Source of the DNA: Euryarchaeota archaeon UBA181
GTDB taxonomy: Archaea > Thermoplasmatota > Poseidoniia > Poseidoniales > Thalassarchaeaceae
Direction of reading: 5' to 3'
DNA: 9,893 nt
NCBI GenBank assembly: GCA_002496725.1
Contig: DALI01000007.1
Coordinates: 1-9,893, forward strand
Part shown: piece after piece, positions 1 to 6,268 of the stretch
How the letters are laid out: each line of letters starts with the position of its first letter
Position numbering within the stretch: position 1 is the stretch's first letter
The notes under the pieces: model-generated
What the model was told of the DNA's origin: nothing
Seen by the model: the letters and a program-made list of their open reading frames with translations, nothing else
Database searches by the model: none
Position numbers and translations under genes: made by a program

Positions 1-65
1 CGGGGCCGATTGGTTCTCGCTGAGTGCATCCCATCCCTTCGCAATTATCTCTCGCCCTGTACACT
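1..65. other. Unassigned window edge
   Basis: This 65-base stretch lies downstream of the EamA transporter stop codon. It stays open in two plus-strand frames (both would end inside the last codons of the transporter, at TGA 73-75 or TAG 77-79) and in minus-strand frames. It could therefore be the 3' end of a convergent plus-strand gene or the start of a further minus-strand gene. Nothing in the short translations is recognisable, so no gene is called. Confidence 0.3.
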
Positions 66-989
66 TTACTCCTGATTAGGCTCTGCCTTTGCCTCTCCGA
101 ACAAGGTCACAGAAATTATCGAGACAAGTATCAATATCATCCCCACTGACTGTTGCAGTGATGGATTCTCATTCATGAATAATATCCCCCACACAATTGT
201 CAATACTGGTTGTAATAGCACCGCGAATGATGTGTGAGCAGCTGGTAATCTGGGCAGAGCATAGGTTATTGATATCCATCCAATGACTTGACAAGAAATG
301 GAGAGAAGGAGGAGCCATGCATGAGCTGGCCAAGAGACTCCAAAATCGATTGGCTCTATTCCTATTCCCCCAAGAGGGATTGTACCTATGAAAAATAAGC
401 CAAATACAGCACCAGTGGTCGCATCGAGCTGCAAGTTGGATGAGGGGGCCATCTCCCTATTAGAAAATCTATACACGATCAAGAAGGCTGAATAGAATAT
501 AGCTGCGAATATCCCCCCAATGACTCCTTTGATTGGATCTTCCCCATATGGCTCATTGTCCCATATCCCTGATATCAGAACAAGTCCCAGCATAACAAGA
601 GGTAGTGCCAGTAGGATAGATTTGTTAGGCCTCTCGCCTAGAAGCTTCCAACTAACCAGTGTAACAATTATGACTTGTGAGTTTCCAATTAAGGTAGCTA
701 TTCCTGCCCCAATGAAGTCTATGGCACTATGATATCCTACGAAGTCAAGGGCGAGGAGAATCCCTGCGAGGAATGCGATCGATCTGGTACGTCCCGTCCT
801 CGAATCCTGTCCCCGGGTAGCATAAGCCAGTACTAACAGAAACGGAATTGCATACAGCATTCTGAAAAAGGCACCAGTTACTGGATTTGTTTCAGAAAAC
901 TGGTATAGAATAGGGGCGAAAGACAGTATGGTAGCTCCCAATAGAGCTGTTGCCATTACTCGACGATGATGACGGGGTGACTCGCTCAC
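66..989 (-). CDS. EamA/DMT-superfamily ten-helix permease
   Basis: A 307-residue integral membrane protein of the drug/metabolite transporter superfamily. It shows two EamA repeats of five helices each, at about residues 12-141 and 152-296. Each ends in the family-typical short acidic turn after the fourth helix (LLGERP at 116-121, FMNENPS at 271-277), and the length matches the family. Relatives export amino acids, purines or other small metabolites, or import nucleotide sugars. The substrate cannot be read from the sequence. The start is GTG at 989, which overlaps the TGA of the upstream glutaredoxin gene in a GTGA junction, suggesting translational coupling. An ATG twelve codons in (956) directly precedes the first helix and is a credible alternative. 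Neither has a clear Shine-Dalgarno sequence. It is the last gene of the rpe-bolA-grx unit, but nothing shows a functional link to iron-sulfur or redox work beyond co-orientation. Confidence 0.9.
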   Translation of the reverse strand: MSESPRHHRRVMATALLGATILSFAPILYQFSETNPVTGAFFRMLYAIPFLLVLAYATRGQDSRTGRTRSIAFLAGILLALDFVGYHSAIDFIGAGIATLIGNSQVIIVTLVSWKLLGERPNKSILLALPLVMLGLVLISGIWDNEPYGEDPIKGVIGGIFAAIFYSAFLIVYRFSNREMAPSSNLQLDATTGAVFGLFFIGTIPLGGIGIEPIDFGVSWPAHAWLLLLSISCQVIGWISITYALPRLPAAHTSFAVLLQPVLTIVWGILFMNENPSLQQSVGMILILVSIISVTLFGEAKAEPNQE

Positions 990-1327
990 GCTGTGCCGGC
1001 TTCGTACATCTCTAGAAGGCTACCGTCTTGAAACATCTCTACGACAATATCACTACCACCAATCAGTTCCCCGTGAACAAAAACCTGAGGGATGGTAGGA
1101 AAATCGGACCATTCCTTGAGTGCGGTTCTAGCCCTGGGGTCTGATAATATGTTGACACATGCAAACTGCTCCAGACCGACTTCTCTTGCAAACGCACTTA
1201 CAATCTGAGCTCCTCGATTGGAGAAGCCGCACTGGGGTTGTTCTGGTGTGCCCTTCATGAAAATGACCAATGCATTACTTTCCACTATCCCTTGCAATTC
1301 ATCAGCTGTCCAATTAAATTCACTCAT
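986..1327 (-). CDS. grxD: CGFS-type monothiol glutaredoxin (Grx4/GrxD family)
   Basis: A 113-residue single-domain monothiol glutaredoxin. The CGFS signature is at residues 33-36. Lys25 before it, the TIP cis-proline motif (Pro80) and the Gly90-Gly91 pair complete the usual glutathione-binding surface. The WSDFPTIPQVFV block (73-84) is close to the family consensus. Proteins of this family generally do not reduce disulfides. They bind a glutathione-coordinated [2Fe-2S] cluster, transfer it to acceptors, and form heterodimers with BolA proteins. The gene for such a BolA protein lies immediately upstream, which strongly supports that role. An AAGGAG Shine-Dalgarno sequence (1335-1340), overlapping the end of bolA, sits 7 bases before ATG 1327 and 4 before ATG 1330. 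I chose 1327, which gives MSEFNW. A longer frame reaches 1396 but would overlap bolA. Archaea often lack glutathione, so the low-molecular-weight thiol that completes the cluster in this organism is uncertain. Confidence 0.94.
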   Translation of the reverse strand: MSEFNWTADELQGIVESNALVIFMKGTPEQPQCGFSNRGAQIVSAFAREVGLEQFACVNILSDPRARTALKEWSDFPTIPQVFVHGELIGGSDIVVEMFQDGSLLEMYEAGTA

Positions 1328-1331
1328 CATC

Positions 1332-1655
1332 TCACTCCTTATTCTGTCGCCTGACGTGAATACCAAAAAACTCTTGCTTCCCCGAATGAGGATCAAATGA
1401 TGTATTACCCATAGATGATGCTTGTTCGGAAGTCATGCACTTCAAATCAAGAGCATGTACTGAGTTATTCTCTATGTGCTTCTTGAAATGTTTCAAAACC
1501 GGCATTTGCCTCTGTAAGGGCCTTACTCCTTCAAAATCGTCTGATATGATCCTGACATGGAAGTGATCCCCTGATCCATGTAGATCTGTGGCCTCCACAG
1601 AAGCATTTGGGAATACTTTCAGAACTTCGGAAGCGACCCATTCCTCGGATACCAT
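1332..1655 (-). CDS. bolA: BolA/IbaG-like protein
   Basis: A 107-residue BolA-family protein. The core runs from about residue 5 to 79: the GSGDHFHVRIIS strand (27-38), the FEGVRPLQRQ segment (41-50), and the HALDLK strand (67-72) with the conserved C-terminal histidine His67. This histidine is the one that coordinates the shared [2Fe-2S] cluster with CGFS glutaredoxins in characterised BolA proteins. The usual RHR in the helix-turn is replaced by RQM (49-51), closer to the KKQ of IbaG-type proteins. After the core there is an extra tail of about 28 residues (SSMGN onward) with two more histidines that I do not recognise. The start is ATG 1655, 24 bases after the rpe stop, with no visible ribosome-binding site. 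The gene ends 1 or 4 bases before the glutaredoxin start. Its likely job is to partner that glutaredoxin in iron-sulfur delivery or iron sensing rather than to act as a classical transcription factor. Confidence 0.9.
   Translation of the reverse strand: MVSEEWVASEVLKVFPNASVEATDLHGSGDHFHVRIISDDFEGVRPLQRQMPVLKHFKKHIENNSVHALDLKCMTSEQASSMGNTSFDPHSGKQEFFGIHVRRQNKE
1335..1340 (-). promoter_or_regulatory. Shine-Dalgarno site for glutaredoxin
   Basis: On the minus strand AAGGAG lies within the last codons of bolA. It is 7 bases before ATG 1327 and 4 before ATG 1330. It decides the glutaredoxin start against the longer frame beginning at 1396, and implies that bolA and the glutaredoxin are translated from one message. 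Confidence 0.8.
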
Positions 1656-1679
1656 GCAACTGGATAGGGGGGTGTGATT

Positions 1680-2375
1680 TCAATGCGTTGATTGTCCGCT
1701 CTCCAATGCTTTTTGTATCTCGTTGAGATTATGGGAAATTGGGGCATTGTCATTTATGAGACCGCTTCCAACAACTGCTATGTCAATTCCCCAATCCGCA
1801 ATCATCGCCGCGTTGTGGTGCTTTATTCCGCCATCGATCATAAGAATCGGAGTTTTACCACCCGATTTCTCTTGTTCATCTATGGCCTTCCTGAATTCTC
1901 TGACCTTGTTCTCTACTTGCGGCATGAACGACTGTCCGCCCTTCCCCGGTACTACAGACATCACCAATACAAGATCTAGTTCGGGTAGCAATGGCATCAC
2001 ATCCGATACAGGGGTATCTGGATTGAGGACGCATCCAACCTGAACACCAGTGGAATGGATTCTCCTGATAAGTTCTGGAAAATCTTGCACTGCCTCAATA
2101 TGAGCGATTACCATGTCTACTCCTGCATCAACATACTGAATCCATGTTTCTTCTGCATTTGAAATCATTAAGTGGCAGTCGATGAAAACGTCTTCACCTA
2201 GTCTATCTCTCACGGAACGGATAATTGCTGGGCCAAACGTAATTGTCTTGTTAATAACCCAATTACCGTCCATCACATCCATATGTATCCAGTTGAGTCC
2301 TGCCTCTATGGCTTCATCTAGCGTTTCGCCCAGTTTACAGAAGTCGGCAGTGAGGATGCTTGGTGTGACTTCCAT
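1680..2375 (-). CDS. rpe: Ribulose-phosphate 3-epimerase
   Basis: A TIM-barrel enzyme of the pentose phosphate pathway that interconverts D-ribulose 5-phosphate and D-xylulose 5-phosphate in the cytoplasm. With the start at ATG 2375 it is 231 residues, the family's usual length. Family landmarks are in order: PSILTADF with Ser6, HMDVMDG with metal ligands His31 and Asp33, DCHLM with His68, the phosphate-binding loop VVPGKGGQSF (141-150), and MIDGG with catalytic Asp181, followed by VGSGLI (202-207). The loop reads PGKGGQ where most family members have PGFGGQ, a small oddity. An in-frame ATG at 2462 would add 29 residues with no counterpart in the family (the conserved protein normally begins three to six residues before PSIL), so I chose 2375. 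No Shine-Dalgarno sequence precedes 2375, consistent with a leaderless first gene. It heads the rpe-bolA-grx-transporter unit. The link between a sugar epimerase and iron-sulfur proteins is not obvious, although Rpe is itself a Fe(II)-dependent enzyme in some organisms. Confidence 0.93.
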   Translation of the reverse strand: MEVTPSILTADFCKLGETLDEAIEAGLNWIHMDVMDGNWVINKTITFGPAIIRSVRDRLGEDVFIDCHLMISNAEETWIQYVDAGVDMVIAHIEAVQDFPELIRRIHSTGVQVGCVLNPDTPVSDVMPLLPELDLVLVMSVVPGKGGQSFMPQVENKVREFRKAIDEQEKSGGKTPILMIDGGIKHHNAAMIADWGIDIAVVGSGLINDNAPISHNLNEIQKALESGQSTH

Positions 2376-2483
2376 GTACACTCTAGACGAGGGGAGGAGG
2401 ATTAGGTTCTCAATCCCTTTGATAGGGGGAATTGAGACACAGGTTGATACGATGACCCCCATTCAAGCGACTTAGGTGTACAC
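2376..2483. promoter_or_regulatory. Divergent rpe/thioredoxin intergenic region
   Basis: These 108 bases separate the start of rpe (minus) from thioredoxin (plus) and should hold both promoters. I see no convincing TATA box at the expected distance for either gene. An imperfect inverted repeat is present: CAATCCCT at 2411-2418 against AGGGGGAATTG at 2424-2434, centred roughly midway, which could be an operator or a chance pairing. If rpe instead began at 2462, most of this would be coding. Confidence 0.4.
2474..2478 (+). promoter_or_regulatory. Shine-Dalgarno site for thioredoxin
   Basis: AGGTG, complementary to the CACCU of the 16S rRNA tail, sits 5 bases before ATG 2484. It supports that start, which matches the family's usual N-terminus. 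Confidence 0.55.
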
Positions 2484-2801
2484 ATGGGACAGGTAATAGA
2501 TACTAGCGATTCGGATTTTGACGTTGTCACAAAGAGTGGAAACTGGGTACTGGTAGATTTCTGGGCACCTTGGTGCGGTCCTTGCAAAATGATTGCTCCT
2601 GTGCTTAATCAGATAGCCGACGAGAGAGAGATTACCATTGCCAAGGTGAATACTGATGTAAATCCACTAAGCCCTGGAAGGTTTGGAGTCAGGGGGATTC
2701 CTGCATTGATACTCTTCAAGGACGGAGAGGTTGTTGACAGGATGACTGGTGCCATGCCCAAGGCCGGAATGGACTCCTGGTTAAACAGGCATATGTCCTA
2801 A
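2484..2801 (+). CDS. trxA: Thioredoxin
   Basis: A 105-residue single-domain cytoplasmic thioredoxin that reduces protein disulfides. The VLVDFWAPWCGPCKMIAP block is essentially the textbook active site, with redox cysteines 31 and 34 in WCGPC. The buried aspartate is Asp25, and the cis-proline is Pro73 in RGIPAL. Length and start fit the family, with no signal peptide or extra domain. The loop before the cis-proline reads NPLSPGRFGVRG instead of the common NP-x-x-A-x-KYGIRS form, a mild divergence. The gene is divergent from rpe. Its TAA stop (2799-2801) overlaps the TAG of the convergent regulator gene, so the two transcripts must overlap at their 3' ends. A thioredoxin reductase is not present in the window. 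Confidence 0.96.
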   Translation: MGQVIDTSDSDFDVVTKSGNWVLVDFWAPWCGPCKMIAPVLNQIADEREITIAKVNTDVNPLSPGRFGVRGIPALILFKDGEVVDRMTGAMPKAGMDSWLNRHMS

Positions 2802-4342
2802 GACCCTGAAGCTTCTCTAAGCCTCTCTGATCTATCCTCAAGGGGACTACCTACATCCCGGAGTAGCCTTGTTCTGATTGCCTCATGTAACCACATGCCA
2901 TCCTGAAGCTCGATCATCAGTCCCCTCTCAATCAACTCTGGGGGAGGGGGGCCATTGTGCATGGCCGCTTTAGCAAGAGTCTCCCAAGGCACGGGCCTGT
3001 CTGCCACAGAAAGAATCGAGAGTATCTCCCTACTGTCCTCTGGAAGGACATCGAGAATCTCCTGGTCGAGAAAACGCATCCAGTCATCGTGAATGGTATT
3101 TCCATAGAGTTCCAATAACTCCACAGCCAAAGGGTGCCCTCCAGTAATACTGTGGATCTTGTTTACCTCAGTATCACTTGGTAAATCTAGTGAGGATATC
3201 CATGCGTCTACCTCGTCGATTGAAAGTCCTGAGAGTCCTAATTCTCGTACTCTCCCCCTAGTATGAACATCCCTGGTGTCGTAGAATGCAAGCTTGGTTC
3301 TTGAAATTAGAATTAGTCTCAATGATGTGGCTTCTGCTATCTGTAAGAGTGCACCAAAAAGATGGTCTCCCTCTGATCCTATGTTATGCACATCGTCCAA
3401 TACTACCAATAGTTCTGAATTATTCTTAGACATAGATCCTGAATCATCTAGGAGATGTGCTGTTAGTCTTCTTCTGTAGGAATCTATATCGATTCTTACT
3501 CCGGGCCTCAGAGGGAGGGTTTCCAATACCGAGAAGGGGTCTTGTAAGTCATCATCTAGTCCTATTCCTATTCTATGAAGTAGGCTTGTCGCTATTCCCA
3601 AGGGAGTGTCCCATGGCTGACAAGGATAATACATGATCTCAGTGTTTGGATGTGCTGATAGAATTCCATTTAACCAGTATGAGGTCAGGGTTGTTTTACC
3701 ACAACCAGCGATTCCAGAGATAACGAACATTGGAACTTCCGATGAAAACCATGCGTCTAATTTTTCCATCTCCATTGATCTACCATGTACTGCCCTAGTG
3801 GCAGGAGGTAGATTGTGGTAAGTAGAGTGAGCTCCTGAAAGTAGGTTCGTTGGAACTTTTGACCTATCTCGAGATGAGACTATCGCTCCAAATCGGATAT
3901 CTCCGAAGTTCAAGACCCCTTCGTGTTGGGCATGCATTAGTACTTGCAAGAGAGAAAGGCTTGTCTCGAGTTTCTCTGCTACCTCATCGGCCCTTACTTC
4001 CAAAAGCTTCCCGTCCCTTCCCCTCAGAAGAACGGTAGTTGTCCTTAGATTGGAAATTCTCTCTCTTGCTTCAGATCTTCCATCCTCTGTCAATTGCCAC
4101 GTCTTCTGGCGCCGATCTTCTCCCCTGACGCTCCGGGTATGCTCAGAAACTAGGCTATTGGACATCAGCTCCCTCATTGCCCGAGAGACATTGGGCGGGT
4201 GCAAGGCACAGACCTCGGAGATTCCAGGGCGAGTTAGTTCGTTAGTTACGATATAGTGGTCTGCTTGGTGGTCTTGCTCCCATAGGTGGAGGATGATCCT
4301 ATCAATAACGGGGATACTGACACGTGGGATACCCTCCGACAT
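2798..4342 (-). CDS. Winged-helix/STAND-type P-loop ATPase, regulator-like
   Basis: A 514-residue protein with the start at ATG 4342. Residue numbers here count from the longest frame (4372, a TTG codon), so subtract 10. Residues 14-110 look like a MarR-type winged helix: a predicted recognition helix near NVSRAMRELM (61-70), then a basic wing and WQLTEDGRSEARE. A linker (about 111-190) leads to an NTPase with Walker A GIAGCGKTT (220-228), Walker B LLVVLDD (321-327), a sensor-1-like strand LRLILISRTK ending in Arg358, and the TGGHPLAVELLE motif (410-421) typical of STAND/NB-ARC-like ATPases. The rest (about 435-524) resembles the helical and winged-helix parts that follow such cores. There are no TPR, WD40 or effector domains, so it resembles a shortened MalT/AfsR-like switch protein. 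I infer an ATP-dependent DNA-binding regulator; its targets and ligand are unknown. GGAG six bases before ATG 4342 decided the start. Other in-frame starts (4369, 4363) lack a ribosome-binding site. It lies 45 bases after the hydrolase gene and probably shares its message. Confidence 0.8.
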   Translation of the reverse strand: MSEGIPRVSIPVIDRIILHLWEQDHQADHYIVTNELTRPGISEVCALHPPNVSRAMRELMSNSLVSEHTRSVRGEDRRQKTWQLTEDGRSEARERISNLRTTTVLLRGRDGKLLEVRADEVAEKLETSLSLLQVLMHAQHEGVLNFGDIRFGAIVSSRDRSKVPTNLLSGAHSTYHNLPPATRAVHGRSMEMEKLDAWFSSEVPMFVISGIAGCGKTTLTSYWLNGILSAHPNTEIMYYPCQPWDTPLGIATSLLHRIGIGLDDDLQDPFSVLETLPLRPGVRIDIDSYRRRLTAHLLDDSGSMSKNNSELLVVLDDVHNIGSEGDHLFGALLQIAEATSLRLILISRTKLAFYDTRDVHTRGRVRELGLSGLSIDEVDAWISSLDLPSDTEVNKIHSITGGHPLAVELLELYGNTIHDDWMRFLDQEILDVLPEDSREILSILSVADRPVPWETLAKAAMHNGPPPPELIERGLMIELQDGMWLHEAIRTRLLRDVGSPLEDRSERLREASGS

Positions 4343-4348
4343 GATATG

Positions 4349-4352
4349 CTCC
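4349..4352 (-). promoter_or_regulatory. Shine-Dalgarno site for the STAND ATPase gene
   Basis: GGAG on the minus strand, six bases before ATG 4342. It favours MSEGIPRV as the N-terminus over three upstream in-frame starts that lack such a site. Confidence 0.5.
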
Positions 4353-4387
4353 GAGGGCTCCATCCGCATCAAGAGTTCGGGAGCGTT

Positions 4388-6202
4388 TCATTGTGTACAT
4401 TGAGGGTAAGGCTGTTGCATGGGAGGGAGGAACAGATCTGCGCAGTTCCTCTCTACGGTGTGGAGTGTGAGTACACTCTCTTCTCCCATGGAGAGCGATA
4501 CTGGCATGGTTGAGACTGGACTAGGGACATAATCCTCACCAGTCTGACTAATGATCATCTGTATCCCATCTCCTTCGGGTATCACAACATCCATTCCAAA
4601 GAATTCCATTTTCGCCATTACCGTCGATCCCGGGGCTAGAGCGTTCCCCTGGTTCCCGCCCTCATGGAATCTTAGATCCATTACTGCATGACCGAGGTGC
4701 ATTTCGGAACTTGATTGGATCATCTCGATAAAGAGGTGCCCGCTAGTGGAGAGAGGTGAAATCGTGGCTTCGATATGAATTGTTGGACTTCCGACGATCC
4801 TAGTGAGTGATTCGAATGCAGGACATTCTACTCTCATACTTGATGTAGAGGTTATCGTATCGCTACCTGATATTATAGAACACTCATTCATTCCAAGGGA
4901 AATCAGATTGACTTCTGGAGGAGGGTATGATTGTTCTACCCTCCAGCCCCCCATATTATCTTGAATCTCAGCAATTAGTCTTGGCTGTGGGCCCTTATCC
5001 ATCAAGTAGAAATCGAACCATTCCAACATATCATCGGCCCAATCCCATCTCAGAGTGTATGGGTAAGCCTCTTCTCCCCTGCCTGAGGAAAGTGAGGAGT
5101 GGCCACTTTCTCTATCTGGATAATCATGAGCCCATTGGCCGTACAGTCCTTTGACGTCAAAACCCGCATCAACAGACATTTGGTGTGCTGGGAATGCCAT
5201 ATGTGGGTCGACGTTCCAATCTTGTAAGCCGTGAATAATGTATATTGAACCATTGTAGATTTCTAATGCGTCCGTCAGAAAATGCCTCTCCTCCCAATAA
5301 TCGGAGCCGGTCCAAGCTAAGTTGTCACCTGTCATGTATGCGGCGGGACCGGCGTAGTAGCCCTCAATATAGCCCTCACACGCGTTCTCTATATCTCCGG
5401 TGTCTCCATCCAATCCGAATGACCCATACACTCCATTGTGCATGATGGCTCCTCTTGCTTCCATGCTGCCATTTCTCCACATCAAGTCATGTACCCCAAT
5501 TAATCCGGACATTGGGACTATTGTGGCCAGATACTCCGATCCAGAGGCAGCCGCATTCCATGGTGTGCTTCCATCGTAGGATTTTCCTATGGCGCCGATT
5601 TTACCATTTGACCATGGTTGAGTTCCTAGCCAGTCTACTGCGGCCTTGATACCAGCTTGCTCATCATGCCCCATGAGATCCATACAATGATTGGACTGAC
5701 CGGTACCAAAAACAGATACTTGGGCTACCCCATAACCATGTGGCACATAGTTCTCAATTAGAAATCGTCCTAGGCGATCTGCAGGGGTGAGCGCATCAAC
5801 GTCTCCATCATCGTAATATGGTCCTATTTCGGTAATGACCGGGACTCGGCATTCCTCGGGAACAGGGTCTGTAGTCAGATCACAACCATCCACTACAGGT
5901 AGCCAAAGTCCCAGATGGACCTCTGCTCCCCCGGTAATTCCTGCGCCTCCATCGGAGACGGATATAGATGGTACGGGGACGAAGATAGATTGCACATCAC
6001 CAATCTGATGTGAGCCGTTCAGGGAAACCCTGCTGAATACATCGTCATCCATGTAAATTAATTCTGATCTCTCCTCCACAGCAGGTAGCCAGTGGGGGCT
6101 CTCCTTTGCATTCGCCTCGTCGACCTCTGATCCCAAGCATCCTGAAAGAGCGGGGGATAGCAGTAGCAGGACCAGTACGCCGGCCGCATTACGACGGATC
6201 AT
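4388..6202 (-). CDS. CocE/NonD (X-Pro dipeptidyl-peptidase S15-like) lipoprotein hydrolase
   Basis: An alpha/beta-hydrolase of 604 residues with the start at ATG 6202. The N-terminus is a clean lipoprotein signal: MIRR, a hydrophobic run, then the lipobox LSGC with Cys22 as the lipidated residue, so the mature enzyme should sit on the outer face of the membrane. The catalytic triad is readable: nucleophile Ser208 in GKSYDG, Asp328 in HGLQDWNVDP, and His359 in QWAHDYPD. The last 170 or so residues form the beta-rich C-terminal domain (PepX_C-like) that caps S15-family enzymes. Family members cleave X-Pro dipeptides or hydrolyse esters such as cocaine or acylated antibiotics. The sequence cannot separate peptidase from esterase, though a role in extracellular peptide or ester breakdown is likely. 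Eight cysteines lie in the mature chain besides the lipidated one, so external disulfides are possible. Upstream in-frame starts (6229 ATG, 6259 TTG) would bury the signal peptide, so they are disfavoured. Confidence 0.88.
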   Translation of the reverse strand: MIRRNAAGVLVLLLLSPALSGCLGSEVDEANAKESPHWLPAVEERSELIYMDDDVFSRVSLNGSHQIGDVQSIFVPVPSISVSDGGAGITGGAEVHLGLWLPVVDGCDLTTDPVPEECRVPVITEIGPYYDDGDVDALTPADRLGRFLIENYVPHGYGVAQVSVFGTGQSNHCMDLMGHDEQAGIKAAVDWLGTQPWSNGKIGAIGKSYDGSTPWNAAASGSEYLATIVPMSGLIGVHDLMWRNGSMEARGAIMHNGVYGSFGLDGDTGDIENACEGYIEGYYAGPAAYMTGDNLAWTGSDYWEERHFLTDALEIYNGSIYIIHGLQDWNVDPHMAFPAHQMSVDAGFDVKGLYGQWAHDYPDRESGHSSLSSGRGEEAYPYTLRWDWADDMLEWFDFYLMDKGPQPRLIAEIQDNMGGWRVEQSYPPPEVNLISLGMNECSIISGSDTITSTSSMRVECPAFESLTRIVGSPTIHIEATISPLSTSGHLFIEMIQSSSEMHLGHAVMDLRFHEGGNQGNALAPGSTVMAKMEFFGMDVVIPEGDGIQMIISQTGEDYVPSPVSTMPVSLSMGEESVLTLHTVERNCADLFLPPMQQPYPQCTQ

Positions 6203-6268
6203 GATACAGGGGGAACTGCAAGAACACATGATGGATTCGGTTGAATTAGATGAGTTCAATAGGGTTGA
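6203..6268. promoter_or_regulatory. Divergent region with repeated GGTTGAAT motif
   Basis: This short region separates the lipoprotein hydrolase (minus) from the ferritin-VIT1 gene (plus). GGTTGAAT occurs at 6239-6246 and again at 6263-6270, 24 bases apart. TTCAAT at 6255-6260, the inverse of ATTGAA, lies between them, and TTGAA 6241-6245 with TTCAA 6255-6259 forms a 5-bp dyad. This arrangement is compatible with an operator for a regulator of the iron gene. The second copy runs into the ATG at 6269. No clear TATA box was found. Confidence 0.35.

Noticed and set aside
1..65. Possible gene end or start at the left edge
   Set aside because: Several frames on both strands stay open over so short a stretch, and none of the translations is recognisable.
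1328..1396. Longer N-terminus for the glutaredoxin (start at 1396)
   Set aside because: It would overlap the bolA coding region by about 65 bases, adds residues with no family counterpart, and ignores the AAGGAG placed seven bases before ATG 1327.
1723..2043. Plus-strand open frame of about 106 codons antisense to rpe
   Set aside because: It lies wholly inside a well-conserved enzyme gene, shows no family motif, and its composition (serine, proline and isoleucine rich) is typical of antisense shadow frames.
2376..2462. 29-residue N-terminal extension of Rpe (start at 2462)
   Set aside because: Family members begin just before the PSIL strand. The extension has no targeting signal and lies in what is otherwise the divergent promoter region.
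2798..4342. STAND ATPase as an antiviral (Avs-like) defence protein
   Set aside because: No nuclease, protease, TIR or other effector domain and no long repeat sensor is visible. The N-terminal winged helix points to a regulator, and no other defence gene lies nearby.
6203..6259. Longer N-terminus for the lipoprotein hydrolase (TTG 6259 or ATG 6229)
   Set aside because: It would place a polar, cysteine-containing segment in front of an otherwise perfect lipoprotein signal peptide.
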